DNA of 64,000 bases. It comes from Xenophilus sp. Marseille-Q4582. Lineage in GTDB: Bacteria; Pseudomonadota; Gammaproteobacteria; Burkholderiales; Burkholderiaceae_C. The stretch covers positions 744,001 to 808,000 of the forward strand of contig NZ_CAKAKO010000006.1 in assembly GCF_916700565.1 (NCBI RefSeq), given 5' to 3'. Each line of letters begins with the position of its first letter. The first letter of the stretch is position 1. The notes under the pieces were generated by a model, which worked only from the letters and a program-made list of their open reading frames with translations, was not told the origin of the DNA and made no database searches. Positions 1 through 7,481 of this stretch are shown piece by piece. The translations under genes were made by a program, and so were the position numbers.

Positions 1-1
1 C

Positions 2-1546
2 ATGGCCCTGGCCGTGGCTGTGCGAGCCGGTGAACACCGTTACGCTGCCGGTCGGATGCACGCGCACCTCGCCCGCCTCGAACAGGCCCGCGCGCGCACC
101 CAGCGCACCCGCGATGTTCGACGGCGCCAGGCCGCAGGCCTCGATGTAGCTGCTGTAGCCGATGCCGCGCAGCTTGCCGGCCCGCTCGCTCGCGGCCCGG
201 CGCGCCTCGAAGCCGCTCACCTCCGCCAGTTCCTGCGCGCGCTTCATGCAGGCGTGGTAGTCGCCCACGTCGTACTGCAGCGCCACGGGCGTCTGGTACG
301 GGAACTCGGTGATGAAGTTGCGCTTGCGGATCTCGTCCTGGCCCAGGCCCATCTCCCAGCCGCAGCGCGTGACCAGGCGCTCCAGCAGGTAGGTGGCCTC
401 GGGCCGGCCCGCGCCGCGGTAGGCGTCGACCGGCGCGGTGTTGGTGAACCAGGCGTCCACTTCCACGTACACCTGCGGCGTGCGGTACTGGCCCGCGAGC
501 AGCGTGGCGTAGAGGATGGTGGGAATGGCCGTGGAGAAGGTCGACAGGTACGCCCCCAGGTTCGCGTCGGTGTGCACGCGCATGGCCAGGAAGTGGCCGT
601 CCGCGTCCATCGCCATCTCGGCGTGGCTCAGATGGTCGCGGCCATGCGCATCGCTCAGGAAGGCCTCGCTGCGGTCGGCCGTCCACTTGATGTTGCGGTT
701 GAGCTGCTTGCTGGCCCAGGTCAGGGCCACGTCCTCGGCATAGAGGTAGATCTTGGAGCCGAATCCTCCGCCCACGTCGGGCGCGATCACGCGCACCTTG
801 TGCTCGGGCAGGCCCAACACGAAGGCCGTCATCAGCAGGCGCTCGACGTGCGGGTTCTGGTTGGACACGTAGAGCGTGTACTCGTCGCCGGCGCGGTTGT
901 AGCCGGCGATGGCCACGCGCGGCTCGATGGCGTTGGGGATCAGGCGGTTGTTGACCAGGTCCAGCTTCGTGATGTGCGCCGCGCCCGCGAAGGCGGCCTC
1001 CACGGCGGCCTTGTTGCCCAGCGTCCACTTGTAGCATTGGTTGTCGGGCGCGGCGTCATGGATCGTGACCCCGCTCTGCTTCTTCGCGGCATCGGCCACG
1101 TTCACGAGCGCCGGCAGCACCTCATAGTCGACCACCACGGCCTCGGCGGCGTTGCGGGCCTGCTCGGCGGTCTCGGCCACCACCATGGCCACGTGGTCGC
1201 CCACGTAGCGCACCTTGCCGATGGCCAGGATGGGGTGTGGCGGCTCCTTCATCGGCGAGCCGTCGGGATTGTTGATGAGCCAGCCGCAGGGCAGCCCGCC
1301 CATCTTGCCGTCGATGTCCTTGCCGCTGAAGATGCCGACCACGCCGGGCATCTTCTCGGCCTCGGCCGTGTCGACCGAGCGGATCGCCGCATGCGCATGC
1401 GGCGAGCGCACGAAGACCGCGTGCGCCTGGTTCGGCAGCACGATGTCGTCGGTGTAGTTGCCGGCCCCGGTCAGGAAGCGTGCGTCTTCCTTGCGGCGCA
1501 CGGCCTCGCCGATGTGCGGCAGCTTGGCGAAATCGGAAGCACCCAT
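2..1546 (-). CDS. coxL: Molybdenum hydroxylase large subunit, CoxL form II type (partial)
   Basis: Molybdopterin-cytosine-dinucleotide-binding catalytic subunit of the xanthine oxidase / aerobic CO dehydrogenase family. The N-terminal 515 codons are present and the gene runs off the left edge. The start ATG at 1546 lies 15 bp after the coxS stop, so the two are co-transcribed. The active-site loop reads AYRGAGR (residues 375-381), the signature of CoxL form II, rather than the AYxCSFR of true form I CO dehydrogenase. The GGGFGSK cofactor-binding stretch is also visible. Form II enzymes have uncertain substrates, so CO oxidation should not be assumed; an aldehyde, N-heterocycle or nicotinate-like substrate is equally possible. 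No medium FAD subunit (coxM) lies upstream; it could lie beyond the window. Confidence 0.9.
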   Translation of the reverse strand, partial: MGASDFAKLPHIGEAVRRKEDARFLTGAGNYTDDIVLPNQAHAVFVRSPHAHAAIRSVDTAEAEKMPGVVGIFSGKDIDGKMGGLPCGWLINNPDGSPMKEPPHPILAIGKVRYVGDHVAMVVAETAEQARNAAEAVVVDYEVLPALVNVADAAKKQSGVTIHDAAPDNQCYKWTLGNKAAVEAAFAGAAHITKLDLVNNRLIPNAIEPRVAIAGYNRAGDEYTLYVSNQNPHVERLLMTAFVLGLPEHKVRVIAPDVGGGFGSKIYLYAEDVALTWASKQLNRNIKWTADRSEAFLSDAHGRDHLSHAEMAMDADGHFLAMRVHTDANLGAYLSTFSTAIPTILYATLLAGQYRTPQVYVEVDAWFTNTAPVDAYRGAGRPEATYLLERLVTRCGWEMGLGQDEIRKRNFITEFPYQTPVALQYDVGDYHACMKRAQELAEVSGFEARRAASERAGKLRGIGYSSYIEACGLAPSNIAGALGARAGLFEAGEVRVHPTGSVTVFTGSHSHGQGH

Positions 1547-1561
1547 GGCCACTCTCCCGGT

Positions 1562-2047
<486 letters not shown>

Positions 2048-2291
2048 GCTGGCTGTCTCCGTGTGATGAGATGGCTGGGGCCCTGCCGCGCGCCGGGAGC
2101 GTGGCAGGCGCTGCGCTCGGGCACGCCGCAGGCTTGCGGCCCATGCATGGTCGACAGGCGCACCGGCCGCAGCGCCTAGGCAAAACCCGAGGTTCGTTGC
2201 GGCCCCGGCTGGAAATTCTCAAAATGGAACAGCCCCACCGCCGCGCGCACTCGCAAGCGGCAAGACCACCAAAGCTGACGACACAAGCGCC

Positions 2292-3452
2292 ATGGCCGCC
2301 TGCCTGCCCGATCCCACCGGCTTCACGCGCGGCGACGCCATCGCGCTCGCGCGGCGCCACTGGCTGCTGGGCGAGCGCGTGCCGGCCGCCGGCACCGCCG
2401 CCGCGGGCATCGACAGCGCCATCACGCGCTCCTGGCAGCGCTGCCTGGCCGCGGGCCGGCGGCCGGGCCAGCGCATCGTGTTCGACCCCGTGCCGCTGCA
2501 CCGGCGGCGCGAGGCCGAGGAGCGGCAGCGCCCCCTGCGCGAGGCGGCCGCGCCCGTGCTGGCCCAGCTCGCGCGCGCCATCGCGGGCACGCATTACTTC
2601 GCCATGCTCACCGACGCGCAAGGCCAGGTCATCGAGACCGCGGCCGTGCCGCCCGACGCGCCGCGCGCCGCGCAGGACATCGCGCGCGTGGGCGTCGACC
2701 TGTCGGAAGCCGCCGTGGGCACCACGGCCATCGGCCTGGCGCTGGCCGAGCGGCGCACCGTGTGGCTGCACCGCGGCGAGCATTTCTTCGACGACACGCA
2801 GGTCTACACCTGCGCCGGCGCGCCGCTGTTCGATCCGCAGGGGCAGTGCGCGGGCATGCTGGATCTCACGGGCGTGGACGTGCCCGAACGCCCCGAACTG
2901 CAGCACCTGGCCCGGCAGGCCGCGGGCGCCATCGGGCATGGGCTGCTCAAGGCGCTGCCCGCCGCCCTGTGGCTGCAGTTCAACTGGCCCGGCTGCCTCG
3001 GCGCGCCGGGGCTGGAGGACGGATCGCCGCCCGTGGACGACGGCGTGATGGCGCTCGACGCGGACGGCCGCGTGCTGGGCGCGAACAGCACCGCGCGGCA
3101 GCTGCTGCCCCTGCGCGCCGGCGCGCCCGGCGACACGCACGCGGGCGAGCTGCTGGCCGTGCCCGTCGACCTGCTCTTCGACGCGGCGGCGCGGCATCCG
3201 CAGGCGGTGGAGCTGCCGCTGTGGTCTGGACTGCGGCTGCAGGCGCGGGCCTGGCGCCCCGGGCCCGGCGCGCGCAGCACCGGCGCCGGCGGCGGGGTGC
3301 GCGCCACGCCCGGCCTGCGCGAGTTGCAGGGCCGCATGATCGAGCAGGCCGTGCGCGATGCGCATGGCAACGTGGCCGAGGCCGCGCGCGCGCTGGGCGT
3401 GAGCCGCGCGACCGTCTATCGGCAGCTCGGCGCCGGCCGCCGGCGGCGCTAG
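2292..3452 (+). CDS. AcoR-like regulator: GAF-type sensor plus Fis-type HTH, no AAA+ domain
   Basis: A 386-aa transcription regulator divergent from coxSL. Residues about 40-210 resemble the N-terminal GAF-type effector region of AcoR/acetoin-type sigma-54 activators. The C-terminal 35 residues carry a Fis-type helix-turn-helix (EAARALGVSRATVYRQL). In AcoR relatives an AAA+ domain with GAFTGA sits between these parts; here only about 100 residues of degenerate sequence separate them, with no Walker A, Walker B or GAFTGA. It therefore should not drive sigma-54 promoters by itself. Position suggests it controls coxSL in response to a small ligand (inference). Most arginine codons are GC-ending, like its neighbours. 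Confidence 0.75.
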   Translation: MAACLPDPTGFTRGDAIALARRHWLLGERVPAAGTAAAGIDSAITRSWQRCLAAGRRPGQRIVFDPVPLHRRREAEERQRPLREAAAPVLAQLARAIAGTHYFAMLTDAQGQVIETAAVPPDAPRAAQDIARVGVDLSEAAVGTTAIGLALAERRTVWLHRGEHFFDDTQVYTCAGAPLFDPQGQCAGMLDLTGVDVPERPELQHLARQAAGAIGHGLLKALPAALWLQFNWPGCLGAPGLEDGSPPVDDGVMALDADGRVLGANSTARQLLPLRAGAPGDTHAGELLAVPVDLLFDAAARHPQAVELPLWSGLRLQARAWRPGPGARSTGAGGGVRATPGLRELQGRMIEQAVRDAHGNVAEAARALGVSRATVYRQLGAGRRRR

Positions 3453-3550
3453 CAGGCAGCTGTCCCCTCCGCCGGCGACGGCCGGCTTCCGCCAGGGGCG
3501 CGGCGCATGGGCCGACAGGCCCTCGATGCGTGCGGGCCCACAATCGCTCC

Positions 3551-3874
3551 ATGACGACTCCCTACGCCACCGACCATCCCAAGCGCGACGAGGTGGACGC
3601 GCAGCCCGGCCTCACCGTGCTGGAATTCGGCGCCAACTGGTGCGGCATCTGCAAGGCGGCCCAGCCGGTGATCGCCGAGGCCCTGGCCGAGGCGCCCGCG
3701 GGCCTGCGCCACATGAAGCTGGAAGACGGCAGCGGCATCCCGCTGGGGCGCAGCTTCGGCGTCAAGCTCTGGCCCACGCTGATCTTCCTGCGCGACGGCC
3801 AGGAGGTCGCGCGCGTCGTGCGCCCGACCCGCGCCGACGACGTGCGCGCCCCCTTGGCGCAGCTCGCCGGCTGA
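3551..3874 (+). CDS. Thioredoxin-family protein (WCGIC active site)
   Basis: A 107-aa single-domain thioredoxin fold with no signal peptide, so cytoplasmic. The active site is NWCGIC near residue 30, differing from the WCGPC of classical thioredoxin at the residue between the two cysteines. The cis-proline is present (KLWPTLIF). The start ATG at 3551 gives the usual family length. The gene lies alone between the regulator and a 167-bp repeat. It probably reduces disulfides as a general or specialised thioredoxin; no partner is evident. Confidence 0.85.
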   Translation: MTTPYATDHPKRDEVDAQPGLTVLEFGANWCGICKAAQPVIAEALAEAPAGLRHMKLEDGSGIPLGRSFGVKLWPTLIFLRDGQEVARVVRPTRADDVRAPLAQLAG

Positions 3875-3891
3875 CACCAAATGGCCGTCGG

Positions 3892-4058
3892 CTCAGAAGG
3901 TGTGAATGAATCCGGCGTGGCCGAGCAGACCGTCCAGGGGTGCGCCATCGAGGCGCAAAGCGCAGCCATAGCTCGGGCTATGGCGAGCATTTGCAACGAT
4001 GAGGGCGTGCACCTGGGCGGGATGAGCGGGCATGTGGGGTTCGTTCACACCTTCTCAG
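3892..4058 (+). repeat. 167-bp intergenic repeat, copy A (MITE-like)
   Basis: Non-coding element whose ends are imperfect inverted repeats: CTCAGAAGGTGTGAATGAA at the left, and CTGAGAAGGTGTGAACGAA reading in from the right. An internal hairpin GCCATAGC-TCGG-GCTATGGC lies in the middle. A second copy in reverse orientation at 5837-6003 differs at one base only (position 3913). The right end supplies the TGA stop of modE. No target-site duplication is evident. The size, terminal repeats and internal hairpin fit a MITE-like or REP-like genome repeat. Confidence 0.9.
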
Positions 4059-4891
4059 CCCGGCAGGGCCAGGACCACGGCCGAGGCTTCCAGCCGCGCC
4101 CATACCCGCTGGCGGCGGCGCAGGGACACGCCCGGTGCCGCGAAGCCCACCAGTTCCAGCCCGCAGCCGGCCAACCGCACGCCCAGCTCGTCGCCCTGGT
4201 CGGCGCCCTGATCGGCGGCTCGCGCGCGTGACACCCGCGCCACCGTGCCCGCCAGCGCATTCACGCCCGCGCCCTCGCCCGGCGCGCCGTCCAGCGCCTG
4301 CACGCGCACGGCCGTCGCCTTGCACAGCGCGAGGGCGGGCAGGCCCGCCTGCAGGCCCAGCAGCTGCGCGCTCTCCTGCGTGACGGCGGCCGTTAGGCGG
4401 GCCGCCGGCGCCCCGGCGCCTTCGGCCGCGCCGTCGCCCAGCCGCATCCATACCAGCACCTGCCGGCCGCGAATTTGCAGGGCTTCGATGGTGCCGGGCA
4501 GCTGGTTGCGCATGCTGGTGCGCACGCGCAGGCTGGCCGCGGCGCTGCCGGCGCCGCGGCCTTCGGCTTGCGGGCCGGCGAGGGCGCGCCGCGCGCGGTC
4601 ATAGGCCTGGGCCATCTGCAGCAGCGCCTGGCCTTGCGCCGTCAGGCGCGCGCCGCCGCCGCCGGCGCCGCCCACCACGCGCTCCACCAGGGGCACACCG
4701 GCCAGGTTGGTGAGCGTGGCCACGGCCTGCCAGGCGGCCTTGTAGCTCACGCCGGCGTCGCGGGCGGCCTGCGAAATGCTGCCCGTGCGGCCGATGCCGC
4801 GCAGGATCTCGATGCGCTTGTCGGTCGCGCTGTGGCCCAGGGCGGCACTCAGCGCGCCGCGGTCTTGCGGGCGGTCTTGCATGGCGCGCAT
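4055..4891 (-). CDS. modE: ModE, molybdate-responsive transcriptional regulator
   Basis: A 278-aa regulator. The N-terminal LysR-type winged helix (RIGRTGSISQAARDAG..., residues about 25-90) binds DNA. The C-terminal half carries two molbindin/TOBE domains (from about 125 and about 200) that bind molybdate. With molybdate bound, ModE represses mod transport genes and activates some molybdoenzymes. It diverges from modA across an 83-bp gap holding a perfect 11-bp-arm palindrome. A second ATG at 4882 is possible. The stop codon lies inside the end of the 167-bp repeat, so the C-terminus may have been trimmed; the last residues LALPG still end near a complete TOBE domain. Confidence 0.92.
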   Translation of the reverse strand: MRAMQDRPQDRGALSAALGHSATDKRIEILRGIGRTGSISQAARDAGVSYKAAWQAVATLTNLAGVPLVERVVGGAGGGGARLTAQGQALLQMAQAYDRARRALAGPQAEGRGAGSAAASLRVRTSMRNQLPGTIEALQIRGRQVLVWMRLGDGAAEGAGAPAARLTAAVTQESAQLLGLQAGLPALALCKATAVRVQALDGAPGEGAGVNALAGTVARVSRARAADQGADQGDELGVRLAGCGLELVGFAAPGVSLRRRQRVWARLEASAVVLALPG

Positions 4892-4934
4892 TGTGCGGCC
4901 GGGCCCAGCATGCCGGCCGGCGGATGCTGCTACA

Positions 4935-4963
4935 TTTCGCTATTCCTTCCATGAATAGCGAAA
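4935..4963. promoter_or_regulatory. Predicted ModE operator (perfect palindrome)
   Basis: Arms TTTCGCTATTC and GAATAGCGAAA are perfect inverted repeats separated by 7 bp (CTTCCAT). The CGCTAT...ATAGCG core matches the ModE-box consensus known from E. coli. It sits between the divergent modE and modA starts and covers an upstream in-frame ATG (4951), which argues that modA starts at 4975. Confidence 0.85.
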
Positions 4964-4974
4964 AGGACATCGAC

Positions 4975-5748
4975 ATGCCGGCACGCCCCCGCCTGCGCTT
5001 GCTGCGCCACCTCGGCCTTGCGGCCGTCCTGGGCCTGGGCGGCGGCGCCGCCTGGGCCCAGGAGATCGTGGTGTCGGCCGCAGCCAGCCTCACCAACGCC
5101 TTCCAGGCCGTGGGCCAGGCCTTCGAACAGGCCCACCCGGGCCACAAGGTCACGTTCAACTTCGCCGCCTCGGGCGCGCTGCTGGCCCAGATGCAGCAAG
5201 GCGCGCCGGTGGACGTGTTCGCCTCGGCCGACCAGCCGACCATGGACAAGGCCGTGGCGGCCCGGCTGATCGCCGAGGGCTCGCGCGCCGACTTCGTGCG
5301 CAACGAGCTGGTGCTGATCGTGCCGGCCAAGCGCACACAGACCCCGGCCGAGCTCAAGGACCTGGAAAGCGATGCCTACAAGCGCATCGCCACCGGCACG
5401 CCGGCCTCGGTGCCCGTGGGCCGCTACACGCAGACCGTCGTCGAACAGGCCGGCCTGACGGCCGCGCTGCAACCGAAGTGGATCTTCAGTGAGAGCGTGC
5501 GCCAGGTGCTGGACTACGTGGCGCGCCAGGAGGTGGACGCCGGCTTCGTCTACCGCACCGACGCCATCCACCGCAAGGACGAGACACGCATCGCCTTCGC
5601 CGTGCCCACGCAGACGCCCGTGAGCTACCCCATCGCGCAGGTGGCGGCCAGCAGGCAGGCCGCCACGGCCCAGGCCTTCATCGCCTTCGTGCGCGGCGCC
5701 CAGGGGCAGAAGATCCTGCAGGGCTTCGGTTTCAGCGCCGTCCAATGA
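4975..5748 (+). CDS. modA: Molybdate ABC transporter periplasmic binding protein
   Basis: A 257-aa secreted protein that captures molybdate (or tungstate) for ModBC. A signal peptide with a basic start and hydrophobic core ends at AWA-QE. The mature protein begins EIVVSAAASLTNAF, the typical ModA opening with the oxyanion-binding serines. The ATG at 4975 is chosen because AAAAGGA lies 7 bp upstream; an earlier ATG at 4951 lies inside the ModE palindrome. Downstream, a 267-bp gap containing repeat copy B separates it from modB, an unusual break in a modABC operon. Confidence 0.93.
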   Translation: MPARPRLRLLRHLGLAAVLGLGGGAAWAQEIVVSAAASLTNAFQAVGQAFEQAHPGHKVTFNFAASGALLAQMQQGAPVDVFASADQPTMDKAVAARLIAEGSRADFVRNELVLIVPAKRTQTPAELKDLESDAYKRIATGTPASVPVGRYTQTVVEQAGLTAALQPKWIFSESVRQVLDYVARQEVDAGFVYRTDAIHRKDETRIAFAVPTQTPVSYPIAQVAASRQAATAQAFIAFVRGAQGQKILQGFGFSAVQ

Positions 5749-5836
5749 GTCCCCCCCAGGCCGCTGCACGGCGACGCCCTCTGCTGCGCGATGGAAGCAC
5801 ACCCGACGGTCCGGCCAAGCCGGTCCCATGGCTGCC

Positions 5837-6003
5837 CTGAGAAGGTGTGAACGAACCCCACATGCCCGCTCATCCCGCCCAGGTGCACGCCCTCATCGTT
5901 GCAAATGCTCGCCATAGCCCGAGCTATGGCTGCGCTTTGCGCCTCGATGGCGCACCCCTGGACGGTCTGCTCGGCCACGCGGGATTCATTCACACCTTCT
6001 GAG
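5837..6003 (-). repeat. 167-bp intergenic repeat, copy B (inverted relative to copy A)
   Basis: Reverse-complement copy of the element at 3892-4058, identical at 166 of 167 positions. It sits between modA and modB and ends 12 bp before the modB ATG. On the + strand it is open from an ATG at 5899 and in frame with modB, adding 39 codons if translated. The flanks show no duplicated target site. Confidence 0.9.
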
Positions 6004-6015
6004 TTCTTTCGCCGC

Positions 6016-6669
6016 ATGCTGACGCCCCTCTGGCTCACGCTCAAGGTCGCGCTACTGGCCACGCTGCTGGCCGGCGTGCTGGGCGTCGGTCTGGGCTGGT
6101 GGATGGCGCGGCGGCGCTTTGCGGGCCATGCGGTGATCGATGCCGCGCTGGTGCTGCCCATGGTGCTGCCGCCCACGGTGGTGGGCTATTACCTGATCGT
6201 GCTCGTGGGCCGCCAGGGACCACTGGGCCGGTGGCTGGAAAGCAGCTTCGGCATCACGCTGCTCTTCACCTGGCAGGGCGCCGTGCTGGCCGCGGCCGTG
6301 GTGGCCCTGCCGCTGATCTACAAGGCCGCGCGCGCGGCCTTCGAGGACACCGACGCCCGCTTCGCGCAGGCCGCACGCACGCTGGGCGCTCCCGAGTGGG
6401 AAGTGTTCCTGCGCATCAGCCTGCCGCTGGCCCTGCGCGGCATCGGCGCCGGCCTGGCGCTGACCTTCGCGCGCGCCATGGGCGAGTTCGGCGCCACCCT
6501 GATGATCGCGGGCAACCTGCCCGGGCGCACGCAGACGCTGTCGGTGGCCGTCTACAGCGCGGTGCAGGCCGGCGACGATCCCCTCGCCCTGCGCCTGACC
6601 CTGCTGATCTCGGCCGTGTGCATCGTGCTGCTGGTCGTCGCCAGCCGGCTGCTGCAGCCCAGACACTGA
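6016..6669 (+). CDS. modB: Molybdate ABC transporter permease
   Basis: A 217-aa inner-membrane permease with about five or six hydrophobic segments. The EAA loop that contacts ModC is visible (AARTLGAPEWEVFLRISLP, residues about 120-140). The ATG at 6016 gives a typical ModB N-terminus (LTPLWLTLKVALLATLLAG). An in-frame ATG at 5899 would add 39 residues encoded by the 167-bp repeat; these look unlike ModB and are probably not native. It is followed after 10 bp by modC. The gap to modA may weaken or uncouple its expression. Confidence 0.93.
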   Translation: MLTPLWLTLKVALLATLLAGVLGVGLGWWMARRRFAGHAVIDAALVLPMVLPPTVVGYYLIVLVGRQGPLGRWLESSFGITLLFTWQGAVLAAAVVALPLIYKAARAAFEDTDARFAQAARTLGAPEWEVFLRISLPLALRGIGAGLALTFARAMGEFGATLMIAGNLPGRTQTLSVAVYSAVQAGDDPLALRLTLLISAVCIVLLVVASRLLQPRH

Positions 6670-6679
6670 GTCTTCCCCC

Positions 6680-7351
6680 TTGCGCGCAAGCCCGCCCCCC
6701 TCCGCCCCCGTTCTGGACCTGCACGTGCAGGCCCTGCTGCGCGCCGGCGAACGCCGCTTCGCGCTGGACGCCGCCTTTCGCAGCGAGGCGCCGCGCACGG
6801 CGCTGCTGGGCGCCTCGGGCTCGGGCAAGTCCACCTTGCTGCAGATCGTGGCCGGGCTGCTGCCGGGCGCGCGCGGCCATGTGCGCGTGCAGGGCCGTGT
6901 GCTGCTCGACAGCGCGGCCGGCGTGGACCTGCCCGCGCGCCGGCGCCGTATCGGCTACCTGTTCCAGGATTACGCCCTGTTCCCGCACATGACGGTGCTG
7001 CAGAACCTGCGCTTCGGCGCACGGACGCCGGAGGCGGCGGCACAGATCGACGGCCTGCTGCAGCGCTTCGACATCGCCACGCTGCGGGGCGCCCTGCCGC
7101 GCGATCTGTCGGGCGGCCAGCGCCAGCGCGTGGCCCTGGCGCGCGCGCTGGCGGCGCAGCCGCAACTGCTGCTGCTGGACGAGCCGCTGTCCGCACTGGA
7201 CGCACCGCTGCGCGCACGGCTGCGCGCCGAACTGGCGGAGATGCTGGCGCGCGTGCCGGTGCCGGCGTTGATCGTGACCCACGATCCGCAGGATGTGGAC
7301 GCACTGGCCCAGGCCGTGGTGCGCATGGACCACGGCCGCGTGGTGGGCTGA
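6680..7351 (+). CDS. modC: Molybdate ABC transporter ATPase (short form)
   Basis: A 223-aa ABC ATPase. Walker A (GASGSGKST), Q-loop, signature (LSGGQRQR) and Walker B (LLLLDEPLSALD) are intact, followed by the H-loop (IVTHD). It starts at TTG 6680. Classical ModC is about 350 aa with a C-terminal molybdate-binding TOBE domain; this one ends just after the nucleotide-binding domain, so molybdate feedback on the transporter itself is probably absent and control falls to ModE. No frameshift remnant of a TOBE domain is evident downstream. Confidence 0.9.
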   Translation: MRASPPPSAPVLDLHVQALLRAGERRFALDAAFRSEAPRTALLGASGSGKSTLLQIVAGLLPGARGHVRVQGRVLLDSAAGVDLPARRRRIGYLFQDYALFPHMTVLQNLRFGARTPEAAAQIDGLLQRFDIATLRGALPRDLSGGQRQRVALARALAAQPQLLLLDEPLSALDAPLRARLRAELAEMLARVPVPALIVTHDPQDVDALAQAVVRMDHGRVVG

Positions 7352-7481
7352 GCCGGGCTGGCTGGCCCGGCGGAAGTGGCCGCGCCCGGGCCTGCGCGGA
7401 CCGGGGCCGCGTTCGCGCCTCCGGCTGACAGGCGTGGGGGGAGGCGCTTCGCACAATCGCGCCCACATCGCCCGCCCCCTC

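Noticed and set aside
2048-2291. Sigma-54 promoter for coxSL
   Set aside because: No convincing GG-N10-GC with a TTGC-type -12 was found, and the adjacent regulator lacks the AAA+ domain that such a promoter would need.
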